A stretch of 64,000 bases of DNA from Aphelidium insulamus (Eukaryota; Aphelidiomycota; Aphelidea; Aphelidiaceae): the NCBI GenBank assembly GCA_036784855.1, contig JAZDSV010000009.1, positions 291,001 through 355,000 on the forward strand, in the 5' to 3' direction. The notes beneath the pieces were generated by a model. It saw nothing but the letters and a program-made list of their open reading frames with translations. It ran no database searches and was not told the origin of the DNA. A program made the position numbers and the translations under genes. Shown piece after piece: positions 23,048 to 33,367 of this stretch. Positions within the stretch are counted from its first letter, which is position 1. Every line of letters begins with the position of its first letter.

Positions 23048-24079
23048 ATGCCGCCGCTACGCAAATCGAGCTCAATGCCGCAGCTACACCGGCCGGAGGT
23101 AGGCATTACCATGTACGCCACTGCTGACGCCCGCAGGCGCCAGCACTGCACTCACGGTGACTGCTACAGCCACGGATGCCACGGACGCCACTGGCGACGC
23201 ATCGGCAGCTATCAAACTGTCGAACTACGCGCAGTACAAGATTCCGAACGACATTGCGGCACTGGCCGAAGCCCGCGTCACTGCTCTTCGCAGCGGAGCT
23301 TGGTCTTACGGAGGGCACTGTGGCAGTGTCAGTTGCCCGGTAGCCGGCCTATCACCAGAAACACTGAGAAGATGTGCACAGGCACCAGCGTGGTGCGTGG
23401 TACGTCTCACGCACGACATGCACCTTCACAGCTGCAGAGGTCTCAGATACTTTGTAGCCATATGGCAATCTATGAAAGCCTCGCTGATGCTGCTGGACGA
23501 GCCGCCGCGAGCCATTCTGTCCGCCAATGCTGCCGCTGACGATTTCGGCTCTTTGTGCGTTTTAAGCGCTGCTGGCTGGTCACCGCTGTTCAGGATGATG
23601 GCACGCCGGTTCTCAACGTCAAGGGCAAGCCGATGCTGTGTCAGGGGGGTTGGAACGACCCAAAGAACGTGGACCAAATGCTGGCGACTATTGGTGCCAT
23701 ACACGAGTCCCGCGGCCAGCTGGGGCCCTTTCAAGACAGCGTGTCCAACGTGCGTCATGCTGTACAAGGACAAGCGAAGACACCGAGGGTGCAAGTTCCA
23801 CCGCGGTCACTCATTGATTTGGCGGCGTGGCAATCCACGAGACTCAGTGCTGATGCGAAATGTGTACAAGCGCAAGCAACAAGGACAGCGCGAACTACCA
23901 GGCACAAGGCGATTCGGCACTCACTCCATGGGAGTTGCTGGCACTCCGCAACCACCTCGTCAGTGCAAACAATTTGTGGGACCTTGAGTTTTGGACAATG
24001 ACGCTGGTGGCATGCCGACTGTTCTTGCGTGAAGACGAGGTGTCACAACTGTCACTTAAATGTGACAACAAGCAACAGT
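23048..24079 (+). pseudogene. Tyrosine recombinase (Crypton/Starship-captain-like), truncated
   Basis: The ATG at 23048 lies 121 bp inside the outer terminus. Coding pieces, in more than one frame: MPPLRKSSSMPQLHRPE, a short intron (about 23097-23138), KIPNDIAALAEARVTALRS, then KRCWLVTAVQDDGTPVLNVK, a Cys/His cluster (CPTCVMLYKDKRRHRGCKFH), RRGNPRDSVLMRN, and LTPWELLALRNHL followed by DLEFWTMTLVACRLFLREDEVSQL. The last block matches recombinase catalytic box I (LFLRxDEVxxL, with the first catalytic Arg). The gene then runs into the inverted repeat at 24080, so the HxxR and Tyr boxes are lost. The identification rests on motif resemblance to fungal Crypton-type recombinases, not on a search. 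Confidence 0.65.
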
Positions 24080-25572
24080 CCTGAAACTTTTTTGCTTCCG
24101 AAAAATAATCAGTTTTTTTCCGCGCCAAAATTTGTCGCCGGAAAAATATGTGATTATCTGCTCTGAACGAAACTAAACAGTGCACTAAAGTTTGTCTAAA
24201 GTTTGCCTTATTTTGGTCCCAAATGAAAAGATTAATCAACAGATAAAACGCCTTATGAAATCCTAAAGTGCCAAGGTGAACAGGACACATCATTCCTTCG
24301 ATTCTTTTCCGAGAAAAAACCATATCGTGAATTAAGCTTTAGTCCCAAACGAAAAGATTAATCAATAGATAAAACGTGCCTTATGAAATCCTAAAAGTGG
24401 CAAGGTGAAACGGAACATATCATTCCTTCGATTCTTTTCTGAATGAAACTGAAACGTGTTAATCAATAGATAAAAATCCTAAAAGCGCAAAGATCCAACA
24501 TGCATGTATCAATCGTAAGAGGTGCAAAGGTGCAACCAACACTGACGAAGTCGCAATGGTCAAACTATATTCATGCGACCACGTGTCAAGTATGAAATGC
24601 GCAAAGGTGACATGAAATTATTATTTTCAACTTCAAACTTTTCATCCATCTATACATATGCAAAGATATTTTCCGGCAAATTAATTAATTAATTCAAAGG
24701 TGAAACGTACAAAGGAGGTGCCATGGTACAAAGGTACAATGTTGAAACGTAGAGTCGAAACTTTGAATCCAGCAGAGGTGAACGGCACGAAGGTGAAGTG
24801 GCGGAATGTGAGACGTCCAAAGGTTAAGGGCCAGAATGTGTACAATGCGAAAGGTGAATCAATAGACGGTGCAATGGAATGATACAATGCAAAATGTGCA
24901 ACATACAATGCGAAAGGTACAATGTGAAGGTACAAGGTGAAAGGTACAAGGTGAAAGGTACAATGCGAAAGGTCAAGGTTCAGGACCAAAACAGGGTGAA
25001 TCAACCAAAGGTACAGGTGAAAGGTACAAGGTGAAAGGTACAAGGCAAGAGGCTCAAAGCAAAAAGGTGAATGATCAAATATGAAGCGATGAAAATGTGA
25101 AACATTCAAAGGTGAAATATTCCAAGAATGAAGCGTCAAATTGTGAAACATTCAAAGGTGAAACGCCCAATGGTGAAACGTCCAAATGCGACACGTGATA
25201 GTGATATGTAATAAAACGAAAACGGCAAAACAAAGGCGAATCCGCCAAAGGTACAATGTGAAAGGTACAACGTGCAAATGCAAAACACGGAAAAGTGAAA
25301 GGTAAAACTTCAAAGGTGAACGCGCAAACAGCAAGGCGATAGGTAAAACCTCAAAGCTATTAATTATGGCTGGTATTTTTCTGCCGCATGTAATTACTCC
25401 TCCAACGCAGCTCCAGATGCGAAGATCTGCGCATCACTTTGTTTGCGCAGGTCTGTATTTTCCTCCGCCCGGAAGTGTTTCGCAGCGCAGCCTCAGCTCT
25501 TTATCCACCGCCGCATCAGCCATGCCATCTCACATGCACAATATATGTTCATATAACTGCTATAATGCACTG

Positions 25573-25786
25573 TGTTCGATAGTCACAAAAATACGCAACA
25601 GCAAGTTCAGATGTCTATTGAGATTACACCACAACGCTCGCCTTTATAGGGCCTTGCTGCGCCTGCGTCCACCGCCAATCAGCGTCGTGTCAGATGACGA
25701 ATGACTTTGGTCATTCGTCTTCACCCGTCGAGGCAACGTCGGCCGCGACCTGACGTCAGCCCCACCACGTGCCACCATATCCAACA
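25573..25786 (-). repeat. 3' LTR of the chromovirus
   Basis: 214 bp, TG…CA on the minus strand; differs from the 5' LTR by C versus T in the tgcgYctgcg stretch. Confidence 0.92.
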
Positions 25787-26163
25787 GCCCCGGACCAGCG
25801 GACGACCTTGCCAAGAGCCCAGAAGCCCTTGACTGCCAATACGCGTCGATACAAGTCTAAGTCTAACATGTTGTGCCGCACCCAGCTGTTATCGTCGTCA
25901 CTGTAGCCTTTCCACTTGACCAGGTACTCTGCCGTCAAGCCGGCACCACGATGGCCAAGCACCCTTTCGACCACAAACGACTCGCCTTCACCAAAGTTGT
26001 TTCGCCTCGTAACTTTAATTTGATCGACCGGAAAGTGTCTCACCACCACCGTACCGTCGAGCTCTTGCAGCACATAGGCTTTCCGCTTGTCCACGCCCAC
26101 GGAAGCGACCTCTTCCTTTGTCTTTGTCTTCAATGGTCTCAACACCACGTATCGTGTAAACAC
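25787..26163 (-). pseudogene. Chromovirus integrase C-terminus with chromodomain
   Basis: ESFVVERVLGHRG, then AEYLVKWKGYSDDDNSWV is a clear chromodomain. Upstream is the GPF/GPY-like region (VVVRHFPVDQIKV). Such chromodomains guide chromoviruses to heterochromatin. Confidence 0.85.
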
Positions 26164-27334
26164 ATAACTATCACCAGCAACGCCGTGTACCCGTCCTCCG
26201 ATGCCGGCATTGATACAGACAAGTCAATACACACGTGATCCCATGGCTCGACTGCGTCAACCAACATTGACGGATGATAACCATGCTGTATCACATTATA
26301 ACGCTGACAAGCGTCACAGCCATCGACCAACACAGTCAAATCATGGCGCACCTCGGGCCAATGTTTCTGCTGTGTAAATTGTATTTGTCGATACATGGCG
26401 TCCACACCAAAGTGCCCAAACGCGTGCACATCATCCAATAATTTGGAACGATTGTCTGTGTCAATGGTCAGCTCTGCACCAGGAAATGAGCAAAAAGCTT
26501 CCTCAGGAATCCTTGTGTTTTGCTCAATGAGCGCGTTCCATGCCAACATGACACGTGAACGCTCCGCCTCCTTGATGTCATCAGTCAGATCGATGGTCTC
26601 TGGTCCATCGTCACTGGGCAGTATCAGCTCATCCTCTTGTGAGGCCTGCCCCGCCAGGCCGCAGGTACCCGTCAGAGTGATTCCAAGCAGGCAGAACAAA
26701 TCAGTTCCAACCAGCAATGACGTCTTGCCACTGAGCTCGGCAACCTCTAGATCCACGTCAGCAATCTTATCACCACATGCCAGCTTGACATGCGTGATGC
26801 CACGTCTTGTCACGGCCTGTCCCTGAAAGGCGCCACTCAGCTTGCCACCAGAGCCAGGCAAAATCGTCCAGCCGTTCTCCTCACACAGGCGCCTACTTAT
26901 TATTGTAATGGGCGAACCACTATCAACAAGCCCGTAGAGTCGTTTGCCATTTATCTCAACTGGTGCTGCCCACTCTGTCTCAGATGCTGCGATCACATTG
27001 TTAACAAAGGTGATCGTGAGCGACGTTGTCACCGCTGTCATTGCGCAGAAATCCGTCGAGCCACTCTGCTGCCAGAGGTTCCTCATCGACGTCTTCACTA
27101 TGAGTGATCTGACGGACACCCGTGTTGGCGCCAGAAACCACCTGGCGTACTGTTGTGCCAGCAGCAGGCGTTGTGCGCTTCGGGCACGTGCCACGTTGGT
27201 GTTCAGTACTGCCGCACGTCCAGCATGCACCAGGTGTATAGCCTGCCGGTCGCCTCGGCAGCCGCACATAGCGTCCACGTTCGGGCTCCACCTGACGGAC
27301 GCTTCTCTCCGCCGGTACCTCCTGCGCTTTGCGG
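26164..27334 (-). pseudogene. Chromovirus zinc knuckle, protease and integrase N-terminus
   Basis: CWTCGSTEHQRGTC at about 27200-27240 is a CCHC knuckle. The aspartic protease active site is GLVDSGSPITIIS. It is followed directly by the integrase zinc-binding region (HAFGHFGVDAMYRQIQ, then CDACQRYN) and by the start of the core (WDHVCIDLSVSMP with the first catalytic Asp). No reverse transcriptase motif (YxDD) is found between protease and integrase, so about 2 kb of pol is missing in frame. Confidence 0.8.
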
Positions 27335-28511
27335 CTAAAACACTGTGCAGCTGTGTGACCACTCTTGCCACAGAATCACGCACGTCACCGAAGTCGTCGT
27401 CGTTGACCGGGCAGCCGCCTCTCGCGGGCCTTTGGTCGTCGTGCGAGCGTCTTCATGGCTGCCCTTTGTGCGTAGCCGTCCTTCACGCAGTGCGTCCTCG
27501 GCGTCCAGCGACTGCGCAATGAAGTAAATTTGTTCAATCGTCACAGCGATTTGATTTGGGCCGGTCAAACTGCGCCGTCCCATCAATTGATCCTCAATCC
27601 GCTCGACCAGACGTGTGCGCGAGCGAAGCCCCTCCATGAATATCATCTCGAGGTCCTCATCACTTACACCGGGAGCGCGCTTGGCCAGCAACTCGAAGCG
27701 CTCCACGTAATCGCGTACGTCTTCGCCAGCCAGGATTTTTACAGACTTTAATTCTTGTCGGAAAACCCACTGCATTTCGGCGGAAAGTTGCGACTCCAGA
27801 AACTTCTTCCGGAAGTCGAACCAAGCAGCCGGCTCGTCACCAGACCGCGGTAGCCACCCGGCCACCTTCTCCATGAGGGCAACGCCAGACATCTGGCTGA
27901 CCAGATTTTCGGCCCAACGCTCCTCAGGAAATCGCGCACCCGCATCACCGCCTCAAAGGTGGCAATAAACTCGTTCGGGTCGCCCATAACTTTGCCGTCG
28001 TCCTTCCGCCCACGGGCGTACTTTGGCAGATTTGTGGGCACTCGGGCCGCATCGATATTTCTTTGACGCAACGCGTCCGCCTGCTCGTCTACAAACGGAT
28101 TGCCGCCCACACCAGTCGAACCAGCGACTGTCTTGTGCCTCCCGTTCGAACATCTTGTTCGCACGCTCGGATGCACGCATCGCCTCCATGTCACGTAGCA
28201 TGTTGGCGGCGCGAGTGTTGCTCACTCGCCATTCGTCACCAGCCTCGTCGGCCAGGGGCGCGCGTCTGCGCCAGCGCAGTTGTTGGTCCGGCGAAATCGA
28301 CGCCGGTTCCCGTGCTTGCCCCTTTCAGCCGACGGAGTTCTTCTTCTTGGTTGCGGTAGTTCAACATCGCTCGAGCCCAAAGCTCAGCCTTCCTGGCGGT
28401 TTGCTTTGTAGCGCCAGGTGCTCTTCGCGGAAGACATCCGGGACGCCAAAAGCGTGGCGTCACCCCGCGGTGTTCATATGACCAGTAATCTCCATAGTCG
28501 GTTGCTTGCAA
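27335..28511 (-). pseudogene. Chromovirus Gag region, frame-broken
   Basis: Gag-like pieces lie in at least three frames: RKAELWARAMLNYRNQEEEL, MEAMRASERANKMFEREAQ, NPFVDEQADALRQRNIDAA, DPNEFIATFEAVMRVRDFL, then AAWFDFRKKFLESQLSAEMQ and VRDYVERFELLAKRAPGVSD, the retrotransposon Gag core. The first frame has no clear ATG. Several shifts are needed. Confidence 0.75.
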
Positions 28512-28514
28512 AAA

Positions 28515-28728
28515 TGTTCGATAGTCACAAAAATACGCAACAGCAAGTTCAGATGTCTATTGAGATTACACCACAACGCTCGCCTTTATAGGGCCTTGCT
28601 GCGTCTGCGTCCACCGCCAATCAGCGTCGTGTCAGATGACGAATGACTTTGGTCATTCGTCTTCACCCGTCGAGGCAACGTCGGCCGCGACCTGACGTCA
28701 GCCCCACCACGTGCCACCATATCCAACA
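28515..28728 (-). repeat. 5' LTR of the chromovirus
   Basis: 214 bp, and identical at the one variable site to the solo LTR at 33552. On the minus strand the internal region begins TTTTTGCAAGCAACC; no obvious tRNA 3'-end complement is seen there. Confidence 0.92.
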
Positions 28729-28904
28729 ATCCCTGTACATGTGTGTGGGCATGGCTGCGGCTGCGGAAGGCGGAGCGGCAGACGTTTGGCCAGAGTGCTT
28801 CCCAAAGTTCGGTGCAAAAAGCATGATTACGGGCGCAAAAAGCAATTATCCCATTAATTATTTAATTTCAGATTAAAAATATTTCCCTATTATATACTGG
28901 AACC

Positions 28905-31900
28905 ATGTCTAATGCCAACCGACTAACTTTCGATGAGCCCAAGTGACTTCTGGGTTTGGACTTTCTGGTTGATGAGTTTGATTTCATCTTTGATACGAAG
29001 CATCAATGCCTGAGAAAAAAATTGAATACTTCTAACCTATTATTGAGGGAACTCACTTATTCCTTGGCTGATTTAACAAAAGACTACTATCAGCTCGACT
29101 TTATAGATTTCAAACGAAAGGTCGAATATGTCTTGCAATGCAAAATGAGCATGGATGGTTATCTTATTGGTAAAAACGAACTATTACCGATAAGAGATCT
29201 AGTGTACTTTGCTAACAAGGAGAAAAAGTACGCAAAGGAATATAGTGAGGGGAGGGGAAGGGGCACATGGGTTAAAACTGCAAAATTTGATGTTGACATT
29301 ACAACAGCACAAACAACGATAATATCCAAATTCATTGATACTGTTATCATGCAAGCAAATTTGAATCCAAATGATATTATCATGTTAAAATACTTGCAAA
29401 TGATCAATAGCGACAATTTTTCCATATACAAAATATTCAAGAGCGTTGATGTCAAGAACAAGAAAGCATTGATTCACATGATCAACGTGTATGCCGATGG
29501 ATTCTTTGGCAAGAATGCGGATTATTCGGAGGATTTGAATAGAATTGAAATTGATATTATAAAAGCCATGCAAGGAGGTTGTAATACGCAAGAGCTCAAA
29601 ACAAATGATGCTGTCAAGAGAATTACTCATCCAAAGGTTTCTAATAATAATTGTTTCTTCAAGTGCATTCAGTCTTATATTCCGAGTATTAAACATAAAC
29701 TAATTAGAAAAGTGTGCAATTCTATCAGGCAAGAATTCAACCTTGAACAAGATTCTTTGATCGATGTTGAATCCGCGCTTAATATTTTTCGCAAATATAG
29801 TGAGGATGGCAAGTATGGTTTAGAGATATGGTCAAACGACATTATTATTGGAGAATTAGAAGGGTCTGATGAGAAAGCTTTGCTATCGTTGGAGGATGAT
29901 CACTATTCAACAATCAAAATTAAAAAGTACCAGGAATGCAAGGAGTGTGGTAGAAAGTACTTGAACAAGCACAACTGCAATACAAACATGATTGTCTATA
30001 AGCTCATTAAGGATGGTAAACACCGATATGTGATCAATCCGTTCAAGCGTAACAAGTTCAACTTTGATGAGCCAAATGATAAAATTGTAATAGTTCATTA
30101 CGATATTGAAACACACACGAGAAATGAAGTAGGTGGTATCAAGATTCACACGCCATACATTCTCGGTTTCATTGATAATATTGAAAACAGTTTCAAGTAC
30201 TTCACCGGTGTTGATTGTATGGAAAAGTTCATCAACCATCTGCTCGGCTATTCCGACTATTCCTCGGTATTTGTGAATGCATACAATGGGAGCAAATTCG
30301 ATCATTACGAATTGGTTAAGAAACTGAGTAAAATGCACGCTGAAGATGACTCGAACAAGTTAGATGAGCTCCTGTTGAACAATGGAGCAATTCTAAAGGC
30401 AAGCGTAGGAAATATCTCGTGTTTCAACATTTCAAAGCACACTACGGGAACCTTGAGACAGAATCTGCAAGAGTTGAACTGCTTGGTTCAGAAGGGTGAT
30501 TTTGATTATAGTTTAGGGGATGACTGGGAAAAGATGAGTACAGCCGATCAAGCCGACTGTTTAAAATATCTACAAGGAGATGTTTTGGGACTCAAAGAGT
30601 TGTCAGAACGATTGAACAAGAGCTGTTACGAAAACTTTGGTGCAAATCTTTACAAGTATCTGTCGACATCGCAACTCACATACGCGTTGTGGATAAACTT
30701 CCTATATGATGAGACAAACAATCCAGTTTTTTTACCTACCGCCGAGCATGAGAAGTTCTTTCGAGAATCAATTTATGGAGGACGAACATACAAGTATAAA
30801 CACAAGTTTGTCAGCAGTCAGCGAGAGGCATATATCAATAGGCAGATATCATTTGAAGACATCGAGGACTATTTGATCAATGCAGATGTCAATTCTCTGT
30901 ATCCCGCGGCAATGAAAAACGAGTTCCCAATTGGGATACCAAACAGCCTGAGGGAGAATACACCGTCTCTCAAATACTTCAATGAGTTGATCGACACAGA
31001 TGGTAAATGTCCTAAAGTAGGAATATACAAAGTTGAATATATCACAAACAAAAATCTAATTGACGGAATTCTTCCCAGAAGAGAAGAAGGCCGTTTGATG
31101 TGGGATTTGCGAGATGGATGTGGAACGTATAACTCTGTCGATATCGATAACGCCTTGGCAAATGGTTACAAAATCAAACAACAATTTAAGGATACTATTG
31201 GGAGCAGACTGATAACGTGTTTGGTAACTATATCAATTATCTTTACGAATTCAAAAAGAACGCCAAAAAGGGTAGCGCACAGTACAAGCTTGCTAAACTC
31301 ATGATGAATGGGTTGTACGGTAAAACTATTCAGAGGCCGATACTGGATGAAAACGTCATTATCCATTTGCATGAGGAATTTATCAAGTATCATATCAAGT
31401 ATGGAGGCGTGTCAATGAGAGCCCTCAGCGATGGTAGTTTCTACCTGACATATCAAGATGAAGAACAACTTGCATCAAAGATTTCAAAACCATGCTATCT
31501 GGGAAGTTTCATTCTAGGATATAGCCGTAGGATAATGCTCAACTATTTGAAAGAGTCAAATCCATACTTTGATAGTGGCGATCTGAAACAACAACTTGAA
31601 AACTCGCCCTATTATACAGACACTGACAGTATTCAAATACACGCAAAGAATATGAAAGGTTTAGTGATGGACAATGAAATTGGTGGAATCAGTGACAATC
31701 TGGGTGAAAATTGCAAGATCTTGTATGGCGGGTGGATCGCTCCAAAGCTCTATTTCTTGGAGTATGTCGAGAAAAGTGGAGATCATGAGGAGATCAAGTA
31801 TCATTTGCGTGGCAAAGGCATTCCCAAAGATCAGCTGAATGTCGATATGTTTGAATCGATGATGTTGGGCGAGTCAATAAAGATTGATATGCAACGCGAT

Positions 31901-32065
31901 TTCAAACGCATCAACGTCAATCGAAGCTCCAAACAGCAGCAGGTTGATAATTTTAGCATTCTTAAGTTGGACGCGTTGGAAAAGCAAATTAATACAGTGC
32001 AATGGAAAGGACGGCATTTTGAAGGCAACGATTCTGTTCCACACTTTCACGCATCAATTAAATAA
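28905..32065 (+). CDS. Protein-primed family B DNA polymerase of Polinton type with OTU-like N-terminal region; nonsense and frameshift
   Basis: The natural start is the ATG at 28905, but codon 14 is TGA (28944-28946); the inverted copy on the right has AGA there. Reading otherwise continues from 28956. Near 29640-29920 is NNNCFFKCI … DDHYSTIK, with the Cys/His pattern of OTU proteases, then a CxxC…HxxxC zinc-finger-like motif (CKECGRKYLNKHNC). Exonuclease motifs: YDIET, NAYNGSKFDHY, YLQGDVLGL. Polymerase motifs: DVNSLYPAAM (A), KLMMNGLYGKT (B), YTDTDSIQ (C). One base is missing near 31210, between motif A and motif B. Base composition is markedly AT-richer than the host genes around it. Confidence 0.88.
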
Positions 32066-32102
32066 TTATTATTTTGGATGATTATATTTTTTGATATATA
32101 CA

Positions 32103-33152
32103 ATGGCGCAGACTAATATTCAATTGTTGAACAAATTATTCAATGATCCCAAAACTGGGTTCGTTGGACCTGACAAGTTGCTGAGACGTGCAAAAGAACA
32201 GAATCCAAAAATCACGATGAAACAGATCAAAGAGTTTCTTGCTCAAAACCCAATCAACCAAGTATTCCAGAAGCCAAAGAATCCGAAAAGCACACCAAAG
32301 ATCCACGGCAAGGTTGGCCACTATCAAGCAGATCTAACCTTTCTTACGCGATATCAAAGGCAAAACTCTAACTATCACATCCTGTTGGTCGTTATCAATG
32401 TGAATACAAAGTATGCTTATGTCGCCGCATTGAAAGATAAAACGCAGGAAACTGTGCTGGGTGCATTTGAAAGAATTTGCCTCCAAGCAATCAATGACGG
32501 CCGCCCGTTGAAAGTACTACAAACAGATAATGGTAAAGAGTTCCAAAACAAACGCATTGCGAATTGGATGGATCAACATAAGATTGCATCGCAGTATTGT
32601 GAGAAAGATGATAAGAAGTGTCTGGGCGTGGCAGAGAGATTCAATCGCACCATCAAACTGATGATTGAAAAGTATCTGACCAGCAAGAATACAAACCGGT
32701 GGATCAATAGTCTGACAGATTTTGTTCAAAACTACAACTCGTCGTTTCACAGCAGCATTTCAAATATACCCGAGCGGCTAGAGATGTTTGATGAGGTTGA
32801 TTTGATAAGGAAAAGCATCGCTCACAATAACAAAGTCACATCAAACATCAAGAGAGGCGATTTCGTTAGGCTGTTGAATAAAAGAGGCGCCTTTGAGAAA
32901 GAAGGACAACGATTCACTTTGAAGATCTACGTCGTCAAAGAGGTGGGATTGAATAGTATTCGCGTCGAGGGCAAACCTCAAAAGTTTAATACGTTTGAAG
33001 TGTTGAAGGTCTCCCCATTGAGTCAAGATATTGACAACTCTCTGCGGCAAAAGCAACTTGATATCTACCATGCGGATAAACGAATACGTGAGTGCAAAGG
33101 CATTGAACCAAATAGGCGGGCTAGCAAGCAATCGAGAAAATCAAATAATTGA
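32103..33152 (+). CDS. Polinton retroviral-type (rve) integrase
   Basis: About 349 aa from ATG 32103, uninterrupted. DDE residues: YQADLTFLTRY (D), VLQTDNGKEF (D), LGVAERFNRTIK (E). The N-terminal part (NKLFNDPKTGFVGPDKLLRR) is the usual Polinton helix, and the C-terminal part ends in basic residues. It follows PolB by 37 bp on the same strand. It is the only intact mobility gene of the island and may still be active in trans. Confidence 0.92.
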   Translation: MAQTNIQLLNKLFNDPKTGFVGPDKLLRRAKEQNPKITMKQIKEFLAQNPINQVFQKPKNPKSTPKIHGKVGHYQADLTFLTRYQRQNSNYHILLVVINVNTKYAYVAALKDKTQETVLGAFERICLQAINDGRPLKVLQTDNGKEFQNKRIANWMDQHKIASQYCEKDDKKCLGVAERFNRTIKLMIEKYLTSKNTNRWINSLTDFVQNYNSSFHSSISNIPERLEMFDEVDLIRKSIAHNNKVTSNIKRGDFVRLLNKRGAFEKEGQRFTLKIYVVKEVGLNSIRVEGKPQKFNTFEVLKVSPLSQDIDNSLRQKQLDIYHADKRIRECKGIEPNRRASKQSRKSNN

Positions 33153-33367
33153 ATTATTCATTTATTATTGTCTGCTAGTTCATCTGATGACGTTGCCAAC
33201 ACACGATCTGCTGGTAGCGGAACAGTAATTGGAAAACCATTGCAATTAACATATCGTATAACACTACTTATACATGTATCAATGAATAATTCAATGGCGC
33301 GTAAGGTTGACAAGATGTATTGAAGAATTTGATTTATTGACACCATCCAACCACAACGGTGACAACA
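33153..33367. other. Short AT-rich spacer
   Basis: Lies between the convergent stops of the integrase and the Smr gene. Nothing recognisable. Confidence 0.4.

Larger units (their letters stand above)
25573..28728 (-). mobile_element. Ty3-type chromovirus LTR retroelement lacking reverse transcriptase, 3,156 bp
   Basis: Two 214-bp LTRs (25573-25786 and 28515-28728) differ by a single base. Both begin TG and end CA on the minus strand (TGTTGGATATGG…TATCGAACA). Between them, in minus-strand order: Gag, zinc knuckle, aspartic protease, integrase zinc finger, start of the integrase core, and chromodomain. Reverse transcriptase, RNase H and most of the integrase core are absent. The flanks (cactg on the left, atccc on the right) do not form a 5-bp duplication, so the copy may have arisen by recombination. 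LTR identity implies recent mobilisation, presumably in trans. Confidence 0.9.
25367..28852. mobile_element. Insertion with 8-bp TSD (ATTAATTA) in the left inverted repeat
   Basis: ATTAATTA at 25359-25366 and 28853-28860 flanks the block, and the right inverted repeat has a single copy at the matching place, proving a clean insertion. Outside the LTR retroelement it has 206 bp on the left and 124 bp on the right, about the size of a MITE. 8-bp duplications are typical of hAT transposons, but the ends (TGGCTGG… / …ATCCC) show only weak inverted similarity, so the class is open. Confidence 0.75.
24080..29018 (+). repeat. Left terminal inverted repeat, split by a later insertion
   Basis: Homology to the right repeat runs 24080-25366 and resumes 28861-29018, ending inside the PolB 5' coding part (…CATCAATGCCTGAGAAAA). 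The 25367-28852 block is a later insertion. Total repeat length without it is about 1.45 kb. The middle (24690-25340) is a purine-rich degenerate repeat with units like AAAGGTGAAACG and GGTACAAGGTGA. Confidence 0.9.

Noticed and set aside
24681..25151. Long minus-strand open frame rich in His, Phe, Leu and Tyr in the left inverted repeat, and its twin at 39312-39785
   Set aside because: It is the translation of degenerate purine-rich repeats with a ~12-base rhythm; no domain, and openness follows from base composition.
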